From RGIG426 sp045640165 (GTDB lineage: Bacteria > Bacillota > Clostridia > Oscillospirales > Acutalibacteraceae), in assembly GCA_045640165.1 (NCBI GenBank), contig JAZUEK010000082.1:1-23894 (forward strand): a stretch of DNA of 23,894 nt, given 5' to 3'. How positions within the stretch are numbered: position 1 is the stretch's first letter; each line of letters opens with the position of its first letter. Under the pieces are notes generated by a model. That model did no database searches, was not told the DNA's origin, and was given only the letters and a program-made list of their open reading frames with translations. A program made the position numbers and the translations under genes. Below are positions 6,456-13,376 of this stretch, one piece after another.

Positions 6456-6483
6456 GTGACTTTTTTCGAGGTGGGTGTATAAT
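6456..6483 (+). promoter_or_regulatory. Predicted promoter of a candidate small RNA
   Basis: GTGACT (6456-6461) and a perfect TATAAT (6478-6483) are separated by 16 bases. No protein-coding gene follows on this strand before the terminator at 6548-6583. Confidence 0.5.
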
Positions 6484-6489
6484 AAACAC

Positions 6490-6583
6490 GAAAAGGAAAG
6501 GCGCCACCCGAGTGAAAAGGCGGGTGGCGACCGAAAGGGAAAAAACAAAAAAGAGCGTTCCGTAATGGAACGCTCTTTTTTGT
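6490..6583 (+). ncRNA. Candidate small RNA of about 95 nt
   Basis: Between a TATAAT promoter and an intrinsic terminator lies a purine-rich stretch with one strong hairpin (6502-6510 with 6521-6529, perfect 9 bp) flanked by AAAGGAAAGG and GAAAGGG. The region has no convincing reading frame. The layout of promoter, hairpin, single-stranded linker and terminator is that of a small regulatory RNA. The terminator may instead serve only the minus-strand permease gene, so the RNA remains a candidate. Confidence 0.4.
6548..6583. terminator. Bidirectional intrinsic terminator
   Basis: A perfect stem of at least 12 bp (6551-6562 with 6568-6579, loop GTAAT) is flanked by A-runs on the left and T-runs on the right. 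It ends the minus-strand ABC permease operon and could end the small RNA on the plus strand. Confidence 0.9.
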
Positions 6584-6625
6584 TGCCGTTTTTGTCGATT
6601 TGCAACTTGTTTTCGTTACGTTTTC

Positions 6626-7279
6626 TTATAAATCGATTTTCTCAAAATTCTTCATAGCCGCTTTCATCGAGCAACCCGTCAGCACCGCAAACACGAGCGC
6701 GCCGCCGAGAAGCACGCCGACCTGCACACCGAAATGCGTAAACCCAAATGCGTTGAGCGCGGACAGTCCCGGGATGTGAATCAGCGTTTCCGCCACACCT
6801 ACCGTGACGAACGCCGCCACCGCAAACGCGATAAAGGGTTTTGCAAATTTGTAGGCGGTTTTGAAAAATCCCCCGACAAACACGGCGTTGAACAACCCGA
6901 ACACCACAAGCAGCCACCCGAGATAGCAAAGGTTGGCGGTCATCAACGCGTTTTGGCGATACACAGCAACGTCGGCAAGCACCGTCATCCGCAACAGCGT
7001 TGCCACCGCCGTCAGTGCAAAATACGCGCCCTCAATCGCGAGGCAAAAGCTGTATTTTGCCCTCACCACGTCGGTTTTTTTCACCGGCAACAACGCAGTA
7101 TAGATCACATCGTTGGCTTCTCTTCCTGCCTGGAACGACTGAAACAACCCGAGACAAAAGAAAAATCCGCCCACCAAAATCGGATAGCCGGGCGTAAAGG
7201 TCAAGAGGAAAAATCCGAGAAACCAATACGACAGCGGCGATGCGGTCAGCGCCAACTCTTTTTTCAGCAAGTTTTTCAT
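6626..7279 (-). CDS. ABC-2 type transporter permease
   Basis: The 217-residue product is an integral membrane protein with about six hydrophobic helices. It starts MKNLLKKELALT and contains a conserved stretch ending in YTALLPVKKTDVVRAKY, typical of the ABC-2 permeases (ABC2_membrane_5 type) that pair with a separate ATPase. The ATG at 7279 overlaps the stop of the ATPase gene by four bases (ATGA), and AAGGAGG lies upstream, so translation is coupled. The longer in-frame extension upstream lies inside the ATPase gene and is not used. The substrate cannot be read. Systems with an AbrB regulator in front are often annotated as drug or peptide exporters. Confidence 0.85.
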   Translation of the reverse strand: MKNLLKKELALTASPLSYWFLGFFLLTFTPGYPILVGGFFFCLGLFQSFQAGREANDVIYTALLPVKKTDVVRAKYSFCLAIEGAYFALTAVATLLRMTVLADVAVYRQNALMTANLCYLGWLLVVFGLFNAVFVGGFFKTAYKFAKPFIAFAVAAFVTVGVAETLIHIPGLSALNAFGFTHFGVQVGVLLGGALVFAVLTGCSMKAAMKNFEKIDL

Positions 7280-7995
7280 GTCCGCGCCTCCTTTTCCAAG
7301 CGAAGAACTGTCTGCTCCATCGTTTCCCCTGCTTCGCCATATTGCGCGCAAAACGCCTCCGCAGGACAAGCGGCTACGATCCGCCCTTTTCGGATATACA
7401 GAATATCGTCGGCGCATTTTTCCAAATCGGACGTAATGTGGGTGGAAAACAAAATCGCCACACCGCGCGCTTTCAGTTCAGCGAACACGTCAAGCAGTTC
7501 ATCGCGAGAAAACGGGTCGAGTCCGCTGGTCGGCTCGTCCAAAATAAGCAGTTCCGCTTTATGAGACAGCGCGAGCAAAAGATTAAACTTCACTTTCATC
7601 CCCTCGGACAGTTCCGACGGCATTTTGTTCTCGTCCAGCGAAAACAAATCGAGATATTCCCGATACGCCGCCTCGTCCCACGTGGGATAAAACGTCCGCG
7701 TCACCGCCACGATGTCGCGGATTTTCTTTTTCGGATAATAGTTGACCGCGCCGGTGGAATAGCCGATGCGGCTTTTGATTTCCTGCTCGTTTTCGGAAAA
7801 CGGCAGACCGAAATAGGAAAGTTCACCGCCGTCCGGATGCACAAGCCCGAGTATCGACTTAATCGTAGTCGTTTTGCCGGCACCGTTGTGGCCGATAAAA
7901 CCGCAAATGCGCCCGGGTTTTAAGGAAAACGACACGTCGGAAAGCGTAAACGCCGGATACGCCTTGGTAAGCCCTTGGATTTCGCACAAATTCAC
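7276..7995 (-). CDS. ABC transporter ATP-binding protein
   Basis: The 239-residue cytoplasmic ATPase has a Walker A motif GHNGAGKTT (residues 35-43), a signature LSEGMKVKF (129-137, replacing LSGGQ as is common in this exporter family), a Walker B motif LLILDEPTSGLDP (149-161) and the switch histidine in FSTHI. The start is GTG at 7995 with GGAGG upstream; no suitable in-frame ATG is near. It overlaps the AbrB gene upstream and the permease gene downstream by four bases each, so the three genes form one translationally coupled operon. It powers the exporter formed with the downstream permease. Confidence 0.93.
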   Translation of the reverse strand: MNLCEIQGLTKAYPAFTLSDVSFSLKPGRICGFIGHNGAGKTTTIKSILGLVHPDGGELSYFGLPFSENEQEIKSRIGYSTGAVNYYPKKKIRDIVAVTRTFYPTWDEAAYREYLDLFSLDENKMPSELSEGMKVKFNLLLALSHKAELLILDEPTSGLDPFSRDELLDVFAELKARGVAILFSTHITSDLEKCADDILYIRKGRIVAACPAEAFCAQYGEAGETMEQTVLRLEKEART

Positions 7996-8207
7996 GATTC
8001 ATCCTCCTCCGGTTCGAACACCGCATCCGCAAACCGTCCCAGTAACTCTTTCGGCGGAATGGCGATGCCCAATTTCTCGTCGCCCAAAATCACAAGCGTG
8101 TCCCCCGGCTTGATGTCGAACAGCTCGCGCGCCTGCTTCGGGATAACGATTTGCCCTTTTTCTCCTACCGTCGCTGCCCAGGCGTACTTGCCTTTTGGAT
8201 GTTTCAT
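7992..8207 (-). CDS. AbrB/MazE/SpoVT-type DNA-binding regulator
   Basis: The 71-residue product contains the swapped-hairpin AbrB fold sequence: VGEKGQIVIPKQARELFDI, then KPGDTLVILGDEKLGIAI. This is the SpoVT/AbrB DNA-binding domain and occupies almost the whole protein. The C-terminus is acidic (EPEEDES). The start at 8207 follows AAGGAGGAG. A longer in-frame start at 8276 would overlap the promoter and is rejected. It is the first gene of an operon with an ABC ATPase and permease, so it likely controls that exporter and itself. Three AAAGTAT repeats lie just upstream. Confidence 0.9.
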   Translation of the reverse strand: MKHPKGKYAWAATVGEKGQIVIPKQARELFDIKPGDTLVILGDEKLGIAIPPKELLGRFADAVFEPEEDES

Positions 8208-8225
8208 AACATCTCCTCCTTTTCG

Positions 8226-8284
8226 AAAGTATGAAAAGTATGATTTGTATAACAAAGTATACCACTCACCTTTCAACTTGTCAA
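8226..8284 (-). promoter_or_regulatory. Promoter and possible AbrB operator of the ABC operon
   Basis: On the minus strand TTGACA (8284-8279) and TATACT (8261-8256) are 17 bases apart. On the + strand AAAGTAT occurs at 8226-8232, 8235-8241 and 8254-8260, the last overlapping the -10 box. The spacings of 9 and 19 bases make them a candidate operator for the AbrB protein encoded next. Confidence 0.7.
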
Positions 8285-8327
8285 GAGGTTACTTTCTGCT
8301 ATATCCAAAGCGGCGGCGCTCTCGCCC

Positions 8328-8356
8328 TTGACAATTTCTTTCGCATTTCGTATGAT
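8328..8356 (+). promoter_or_regulatory. Predicted sigma-A promoter of the lipase-like dockerin gene
   Basis: TTGACA (8328-8333) and TATGAT (8351-8356) are separated by exactly 17 bases. The leader to the start codon is about 35 bases and ends in AAAGGAG. Confidence 0.8.
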
Positions 8357-8397
8357 AATAAGGTAAAAAATTCTATTTAATAAAGGAGAACGAACTT

Positions 8398-9840
8398 ATG
8401 AAACGCCTATTTTCTCTCTTGCTCGCGGTGGCGGTGGCGGCAACGCTGTTCGCCATACCGGCGTCGGCAGAATCGGCAATCAAGGGCAACTTCACCTACT
8501 ACAACAACGTTACCGAGGCGGGCGCGACCTACACGTTCGCGTTTGACGAGGCGGATTTCTTCGCCGGAACGTGCTATAACCACGCGCTCGCGCGGATGTC
8601 GTTGCGGCTCGCGATGGCGGCATTCTCGCCCGAGAGCGTTACCGCGCTGTTCGACACGCTCGATTTTGCCTATACCGACGAGTCCGTCTCCTACCCCACG
8701 CCTGCGTTTGACTACGACGCCGGCACAACCACCATCGGCTACGCCATCGGCGCGCGCAACTGCACGGACGACGAGGGCGACTATACGCTCATTGCGGTAG
8801 CGGTGCGCGGTCACGGCTACGGCGACGAATGGGGCAGTAACTTCGAGATGGGCAAAGGCTCGCGCCACGCCGGTTTCGAAAAATCCGCCGCGCAGGTAAC
8901 CGATGCCTTGTTTGACTTTATGAAAAACGACGTTGCCCCCGATACACGCGTCAAATTCTGGCTGACCGGCTTCAGCCGCGCCGCGGCGGTTGCCAACGTC
9001 GCCGCCCACAACTTAAACACCGCCATCGGCGACGGCACACTGGATGCTACGCCGAACGACGTGTTCGCCTATACCTTTGAGAGTCCGCGCACGGTCACGA
9101 CCGATGAGCCGGAATATGACGTTGATCTCAACATCTTTAATATCGTCAACCCCACCGACCTCGTTACCCAAATTCCGCCGGCGGAATGGGGCTACGTCCG
9201 CTACGGCATCGACTGTCCCCTGCCGGACGCGACCACCGACGGTTACGACGAGATGAAAGCGCGCGAGGTTGCGGAGCTAATAAACATCCTCGAAGCCGCC
9301 GGCGTTGCCAACGCCTCGGCAGAGGCAGACAGCCGCTCGGCGACCATCGACGACCAGACGAACAAAAACATTCAATTTGTAAGCGATCTTGCCGCGACGT
9401 TTGGCGACCACCAAAACTACGCCGAAAATTGCGAGCGCGATATGTGCTATTTCATCATCAACCTGATGAACGTTCTCGACAACGGCGGCAGTATCTTATC
9501 TCTGCTTGCCAACAACCCGTTCCCGGATGCGTTGGTGGTGATGTTCGGCTATATGTCGAACTTTGAAACGGTGCTCAATGCCCACTATCCCGAATTGGAA
9601 CTCGCGTGGATGGACGCGCTGACCGAAGCGGAACTGTCCCCCACGCCGCCCATCACGCCGACCGTGTTGCGCGGTGACGCAAACCACGACGGTGCCGTCA
9701 ATATGAAAGACGTGCTGACGTTGCGCAAGTACCTCGCCGACACGCCGGTGGAGATTGACCTCGTTGCCGGCGATATGAACGAGGACGGCGCAGTCAATAT
9801 GAAAGACGTGCTCGCTCTGCGCAAAAAATTAGCGGAATAA
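8398..9840 (+). CDS. Secreted lipase-like hydrolase with C-terminal dockerin
   Basis: The 480-residue product has a signal peptide (cleavage likely after PASA, residue 24). An alpha/beta-hydrolase domain follows, of the type seen in class 3 (fungal-like) lipases: GFSRAAA places the nucleophile at Ser193, and NPTDLVTQIPPAEWGYVRYG suggests Asp254. A histidine in GDHQNY (His338) may complete the triad. The C-terminus (about 423-480) has two dockerin-like calcium loops, each with a NMKDVL core. The bond cleaved cannot be read; an ester of lipid or plant-wall origin is plausible. It has its own promoter and AAAGGAG site. Confidence 0.87.
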   Translation: MKRLFSLLLAVAVAATLFAIPASAESAIKGNFTYYNNVTEAGATYTFAFDEADFFAGTCYNHALARMSLRLAMAAFSPESVTALFDTLDFAYTDESVSYPTPAFDYDAGTTTIGYAIGARNCTDDEGDYTLIAVAVRGHGYGDEWGSNFEMGKGSRHAGFEKSAAQVTDALFDFMKNDVAPDTRVKFWLTGFSRAAAVANVAAHNLNTAIGDGTLDATPNDVFAYTFESPRTVTTDEPEYDVDLNIFNIVNPTDLVTQIPPAEWGYVRYGIDCPLPDATTDGYDEMKAREVAELINILEAAGVANASAEADSRSATIDDQTNKNIQFVSDLAATFGDHQNYAENCERDMCYFIINLMNVLDNGGSILSLLANNPFPDALVVMFGYMSNFETVLNAHYPELELAWMDALTEAELSPTPPITPTVLRGDANHDGAVNMKDVLTLRKYLADTPVEIDLVAGDMNEDGAVNMKDVLALRKKLAE

Positions 9841-9923
9841 AAAAATTTTTTCAAAAAAATTCCAATACTTTTCCATTCTCATTCGTTATGGTAATAGAAC
9901 ATACGCGAAAGGGGTTATGAAAA

Positions 9924-11759
9924 ATGAAAAAATATCGCCTGCTCAGCCTATTGGTTTCGGTCTGTCTTATGCTCTCGGTGTGTCCTTTCGGCTTTTCCGT
10001 CAGCGCGGCAGAGTTTACCGGCGACTACTCCAAATGCGACATTGAGGTAAAAAACTACCTGAAAACCATCGACGAGGACACGGCGTTTTACGTTTGGGCA
10101 AGCCACGATGGCACCAACATGATGTCTCCCGACGATATGAAGTATGAGATACTGTGGCGCGCAAACGATGCGTTGGAAGCCGGCAAAGATTGCCCGTATG
10201 ACGAGATTCACGAGCTGATGCAATCGCCGGTATATCCCTCGATGGAAGCGGACGTAATGCAAATTCTCGAAGAGGTGTTCTCCACGCCGGACGAAACGCT
10301 TTCGAAGCGCGGTAAATATATCTATCTTGAGTATTTGCTGGGTAAGTATTTTTACGATAACGCCTATCAAAAATCGGGCGAAATCGTGGCGGAATCGCTG
10401 GGCGAGCTGAAAAAATGCGTCGTAGAGTGTCCGCCACAAACGGCGGTTATGCTTCTTCACGTTACGGCGAGTGAGCTTTCCGCCATTTCGGAAAGCCCCC
10501 ACATCACCAGTTTCTATTCGCCGAGTGACGAGTCCTATTTCGCTCCTCACGATGATGAGGAGAATCTTCGTTGGAAAGCGAACGATGAATATACCCTCAA
10601 AACCCTTGCCGAGGTCAAGGAGGACGATATTCTGTCTGTCCGAGTGTCTTTTACGACCGTGGACGGATATGAATTTGATCGGGTGTTAAACAGCGTTTTT
10701 TCGCACGTGGAACGGGAAATGAACAGTTACCGCCGTCCCTTCCCCCACGAGGACGTACGCTATCTGTTCGAAAAGGCCGGTTACGGCGAATATGCGGACA
10801 GAGGTGTCGCGAAAATCGAGGAATGGTTAGACACCAAACCCGACTTACGCGAGTATTACGAAATCCACAAAATCAAGCAAAAAATTAAAAACGATATGTT
10901 TGTGACCCTTCAACAACACGCGGACGACGAGGTGCTTCGCGATTGGGGACTTAAAAAAGAGCAAGAGACGAATTTTGATGCTATCTTTAACTGTTATATC
11001 TCCTTAAACGTAACCTTGAGCGAGCTGAAAACTATTGCGAAAGACGTCCGCGTTGGAGAAATTTGGTTGAGGGAAGTCAATCCTCCGATGTGGAATGACG
11101 GCAAGATTTTCGACTTCAACACCTACGCCAACGACGAGTTGATGTCCGTCAACTGTCTGTGCTTTGCCGACAGCGAAACGCTTCCCGGCATCGGCTGTGA
11201 CCACTATCAAAACAAAACGATGACGGTGTTCCGCTGGCGTGGTGAATCCGAGCGTATGGCGGATTTCGAAAATAATGTCACGTCTATTCCCGACTGCTTC
11301 CGCCCGGATAAAGAGTCGTTTTTGACCGAGCGCGTGCTGTTTACAGACGGCGTTCCCAATTTGGGCGATTATCTGTTTTTCTTTAACCGCACCGTCAAAG
11401 AGGTATATATCCCCGATTCGGTCACCGAAATCGGCGAGCATACGTTCCCCACGCTCTCCGATGTAAAAATCTATTGCAGCTCCGGCTCGTACGCCGCCGA
11501 ATACGCGTTGGCACACAAGCTCGAGTGCCATATGATGGATACCGGCAGCATCTGTCGTCAGTCCGTGTTGCGCGGCGATGCCAACGGCGACGGTCAGCGC
11601 AATATGAAAGACGTGCTGGCGTTGCGCAAATTTATTGCCGAAAATGCCGGCGAATACGTCGATATCCTCGGTGACACCGGCGCCGACGTAAACGGCGACA
11701 GCGCCATCAATATGAAAGACGTGCTGATGCTTCGCCGCTATATCGCGGAGAATGCGTAA
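9924..11759 (+). CDS. Large secreted dockerin protein with duplicated domain
   Basis: The 611-residue product is not recognised as an enzyme. A signal peptide ends near residue 28 (VSAA). Two weakly similar modules follow, about 46-200 and 224-388. Each begins near LKT(I/L) with an acidic stretch and ends in a V-T-x-S-E-L-x-x-I motif (TASELSAISE and TLSELKTIAK). That ending resembles the end of peptidase inhibitor I9 or propeptide domains, an inference only. Residues 490-535 look like a partial BspA-type leucine-rich repeat (KEVYIPDSVTEIGEHTFP). Residues 548-611 are two dockerin-like calcium loops with NMKDVL cores. The start at 9924 follows GAAAGGGG. It leads a tight cluster with two further genes. 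Confidence 0.85.
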   Translation: MKKYRLLSLLVSVCLMLSVCPFGFSVSAAEFTGDYSKCDIEVKNYLKTIDEDTAFYVWASHDGTNMMSPDDMKYEILWRANDALEAGKDCPYDEIHELMQSPVYPSMEADVMQILEEVFSTPDETLSKRGKYIYLEYLLGKYFYDNAYQKSGEIVAESLGELKKCVVECPPQTAVMLLHVTASELSAISESPHITSFYSPSDESYFAPHDDEENLRWKANDEYTLKTLAEVKEDDILSVRVSFTTVDGYEFDRVLNSVFSHVEREMNSYRRPFPHEDVRYLFEKAGYGEYADRGVAKIEEWLDTKPDLREYYEIHKIKQKIKNDMFVTLQQHADDEVLRDWGLKKEQETNFDAIFNCYISLNVTLSELKTIAKDVRVGEIWLREVNPPMWNDGKIFDFNTYANDELMSVNCLCFADSETLPGIGCDHYQNKTMTVFRWRGESERMADFENNVTSIPDCFRPDKESFLTERVLFTDGVPNLGDYLFFFNRTVKEVYIPDSVTEIGEHTFPTLSDVKIYCSSGSYAAEYALAHKLECHMMDTGSICRQSVLRGDANGDGQRNMKDVLALRKFIAENAGEYVDILGDTGADVNGDSAINMKDVLMLRRYIAENA

Positions 11760-11784
11760 CCCTTACTAAAAAAGGAGACCGCCT

Positions 11785-11940
11785 ATGAAAAAGAAAAAAA
11801 GCCAATCCGCGTTCTTTTGGAAGCTGTTTTTAGGCGGTGTCGCCGTCCTTTTGCTGATTCTGTTCTTGTGTTTCGGATGCTCATTCTCTTTTCCCGACCT
11901 CGGATTCGGATTCAGCGTGGGCGGATTACTCGGCGGATAA
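11785..11940 (+). CDS. 51-residue single-helix membrane peptide
   Basis: This short gene starts with ATG at 11785 after AAAGGAG and ends with TAA at 11938-11940. The product has a very basic N-terminus (MKKKKSQ), a single hydrophobic helix (about residues 16-32, containing GGVAVLLLILFLCFGC) and a short Phe/Gly-rich tail ending GGLLGG. The FGC could be read as a poor lipobox, but the -3 position does not fit. It lies 25 bases after the large dockerin gene and 19 bases before the next dockerin gene, which suggests cotranscription. Function is unknown. Confidence 0.7.
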   Translation: MKKKKSQSAFFWKLFLGGVAVLLLILFLCFGCSFSFPDLGFGFSVGGLLGG

Positions 11941-11959
11941 GATTAAAGGAGGGATTTTT

Positions 11960-12802
11960 GTGAAAAAACTGTTTTGTGTAGTAACGGTCGTGTGCTTGCT
12001 TACGTCCCTTGTGTGCGTCAGCGCGCTCGCCGGAACAAAAGAGCACGACGAGCAAATACTCAGTGCCGCGCCGACAGCGACCGAAACCGCCACCGAGCCG
12101 ACGGCAACCGAAACCGAGCCGCGCGACCTTTTGGTGGGCGACGCGAACGGCGACGGCGCGATCAATATGAAAGACGTACTGACCGTGCGAAAATATCTGG
12201 CGGAGCTGACGGTGGTCATTAACCTGACGCGCGCGGATATGACGCGCGACGGCGAAATCAATATGAAAGACGTGTTGGCGTTACGCCTGCGCATCGCTTA
12301 CGAGAAAGATGCCGGACTGGATGAGGTAGAGTTTACCGTGGTCGGTGAGCTGGAGCTCAGCGGCAACAAGGCTGCCTGGGATTTGCCGCGCATCAGCGTG
12401 GTGCGCAACCGCACCGAATTGGAAATGCTCGCGGCGCTAAACGACGAACAGATTCATAAACAAACGGACCTTTCCGCGTTTACCGACGACTATTTTAAAG
12501 AGCACGCACTACTCCTCATCTACCACGTATCCGGATGTGCCCCCACGGGAATCGCCGCATTTGAGCGGTTGTCCGACACGTCGATTTATCTGCGCTATAC
12601 CGTGCCGGGATATACCCAGCCGTGGATGGTGTTCGCTATGCAGATGGTGGAGTTCTCCGCCGAAGATGCCGCGAACTTAAAAACCATCGTCACGCCCGAC
12701 GAATCGACAACCGGCATTTCGAGCGACAGCGAAAAAACGGTTACTTTCCCTGCCGTCGCCCCCGTTAAGCCGACCGAGTTTTGGTCCGATTTTTGCGCCT
12801 GA
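11960..12802 (+). CDS. Secreted protein with N-terminal dockerin and unknown C-terminal domain
   Basis: The 280-residue product starts at GTG (11960), six bases after AAAGGAGGG. A signal peptide (cleavage near SALA, residue 24) is followed by a short Thr-Glu-Pro linker (about 36-54). Two dockerin-like loops follow (about 58-113), with the second slightly degenerate (DMTRDG, Thr in place of Asn). The C-terminal region, about 120-265, is not firmly recognised. Its pattern of a YFKEHALLLIYHVSG strand after an acidic helix recalls the PrcB-type small secreted domain, but this is weak. It is the last gene of the dockerin cluster and is followed by a strong terminator. Confidence 0.85.
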   Translation: MKKLFCVVTVVCLLTSLVCVSALAGTKEHDEQILSAAPTATETATEPTATETEPRDLLVGDANGDGAINMKDVLTVRKYLAELTVVINLTRADMTRDGEINMKDVLALRLRIAYEKDAGLDEVEFTVVGELELSGNKAAWDLPRISVVRNRTELEMLAALNDEQIHKQTDLSAFTDDYFKEHALLLIYHVSGCAPTGIAAFERLSDTSIYLRYTVPGYTQPWMVFAMQMVEFSAEDAANLKTIVTPDESTTGISSDSEKTVTFPAVAPVKPTEFWSDFCA

Positions 12803-12815
12803 TAGACGATAACAA

Positions 12816-12847
12816 AAAATCCCCCGACCACGCGGTCGGGGGATTTT
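12816..12847. terminator. Bidirectional intrinsic terminator between dockerin cluster and rpiB
   Basis: A perfect 14-bp stem (12816-12829 with 12834-12847, loop ACGC) is flanked by an A-run and by T-rich sequence. It serves both convergent transcripts. Confidence 0.92.
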
Positions 12848-12863
12848 GCTTTTTTCTGTTCGA

Positions 12864-13313
12864 TTAGCCGAGATTCTCGCCGTTCTCGATTTTGGTGATA
12901 AGGTCCACGCGGCGAGCGTGGCGGCCACCCTCAAACTCGGTGGAAAGCCAGGTTTTGGCGATGAGCCGCGCGACTTCAATGCCGGTCACGCGTGCGCCGA
13001 GCGCCAAGACGTTACTGTCGTTATGGCGACGAGTCATCTCCGCCGAATACACGTCGCCGCAAAGGGCGCAGCGCACGCCTTTCACCTTGTTGGCGGCGAT
13101 GGACATCCCGATACCGGTGCCGCAAATGACGATCGCGCGGTCACATTCGCCGCTCGCCACCGCGCCGGCGGCGCGTGCGGCAAAAATCGGATAGTCGCAA
13201 CTATCCTCGGTAAACGTGCCGTAATCGTGGTATTCAAGGCCCATTTCGTTGAGCAGGTTTTTAATCATCTGTTTCATTTCGAGCGCCGCGTGGTCGCAAG
13301 CCAAAGCAATCAT
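12864..13313 (-). CDS. rpiB: Ribose-5-phosphate isomerase B
   Basis: RpiB (EC 5.3.1.6) interconverts ribose 5-phosphate and ribulose 5-phosphate in the pentose phosphate pathway. The 149-residue product is the usual length and opens MIALACDHAALEMK. It has the catalytic cysteine in ICGTGIGMSIAANK (Cys64) and RRHNDSN with His97, which match the RpiB/LacAB family active site. GGAGGG precedes the start. It has its own promoter, overlapping the end of the rqcH gene, so it can be transcribed separately from the operon upstream. LacA or LacB (galactose-6-phosphate isomerase) subunits are related, but no galactose genes are nearby. Confidence 0.94.
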   Translation of the reverse strand: MIALACDHAALEMKQMIKNLLNEMGLEYHDYGTFTEDSCDYPIFAARAAGAVASGECDRAIVICGTGIGMSIAANKVKGVRCALCGDVYSAEMTRRHNDSNVLALGARVTGIEVARLIAKTWLSTEFEGGRHARRVDLITKIENGENLG

Positions 13314-13347
13314 TCTGTATACCCTCCGTTGTTATCATTCGACCAAT

Positions 13348-13376
13348 AGTATACACCATCTTGTGGCGAAATTCAA
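13348..13376 (-). promoter_or_regulatory. Predicted sigma-A promoter of rpiB
   Basis: TTGAAT (13376-13371) and TATACT (13353-13348) are separated by 17 bases on the minus strand. The -35 box overlaps the stop codon of the upstream rqcH gene. Confidence 0.75.

Larger units (their letters stand above)
6187..6625. other. Gene-free region of 439 bp with regulatory content
   Basis: No coding sequence is supported here. It holds, in order: the AT-rich XRE leader with a hairpin near its 5' end (6308-6314 with 6323-6329), the XRE promoter, a multi-part palindrome, a forward promoter, a candidate small RNA, and the terminator shared with the ABC permease gene. Confidence 0.7.

Noticed and set aside
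6475..6657. 60-codon frame overlapping the candidate small RNA
   Set aside because: It has no ribosome binding site, runs through a strong terminator, and its composition is Lys/Arg/Ser-rich without any recognisable pattern.
9864..9900. Possible promoter for the large dockerin gene (TATGGT near 9890)
   Set aside because: No convincing -35 box at proper distance. The gene may use a non-consensus promoter or readthrough from the lipase gene.
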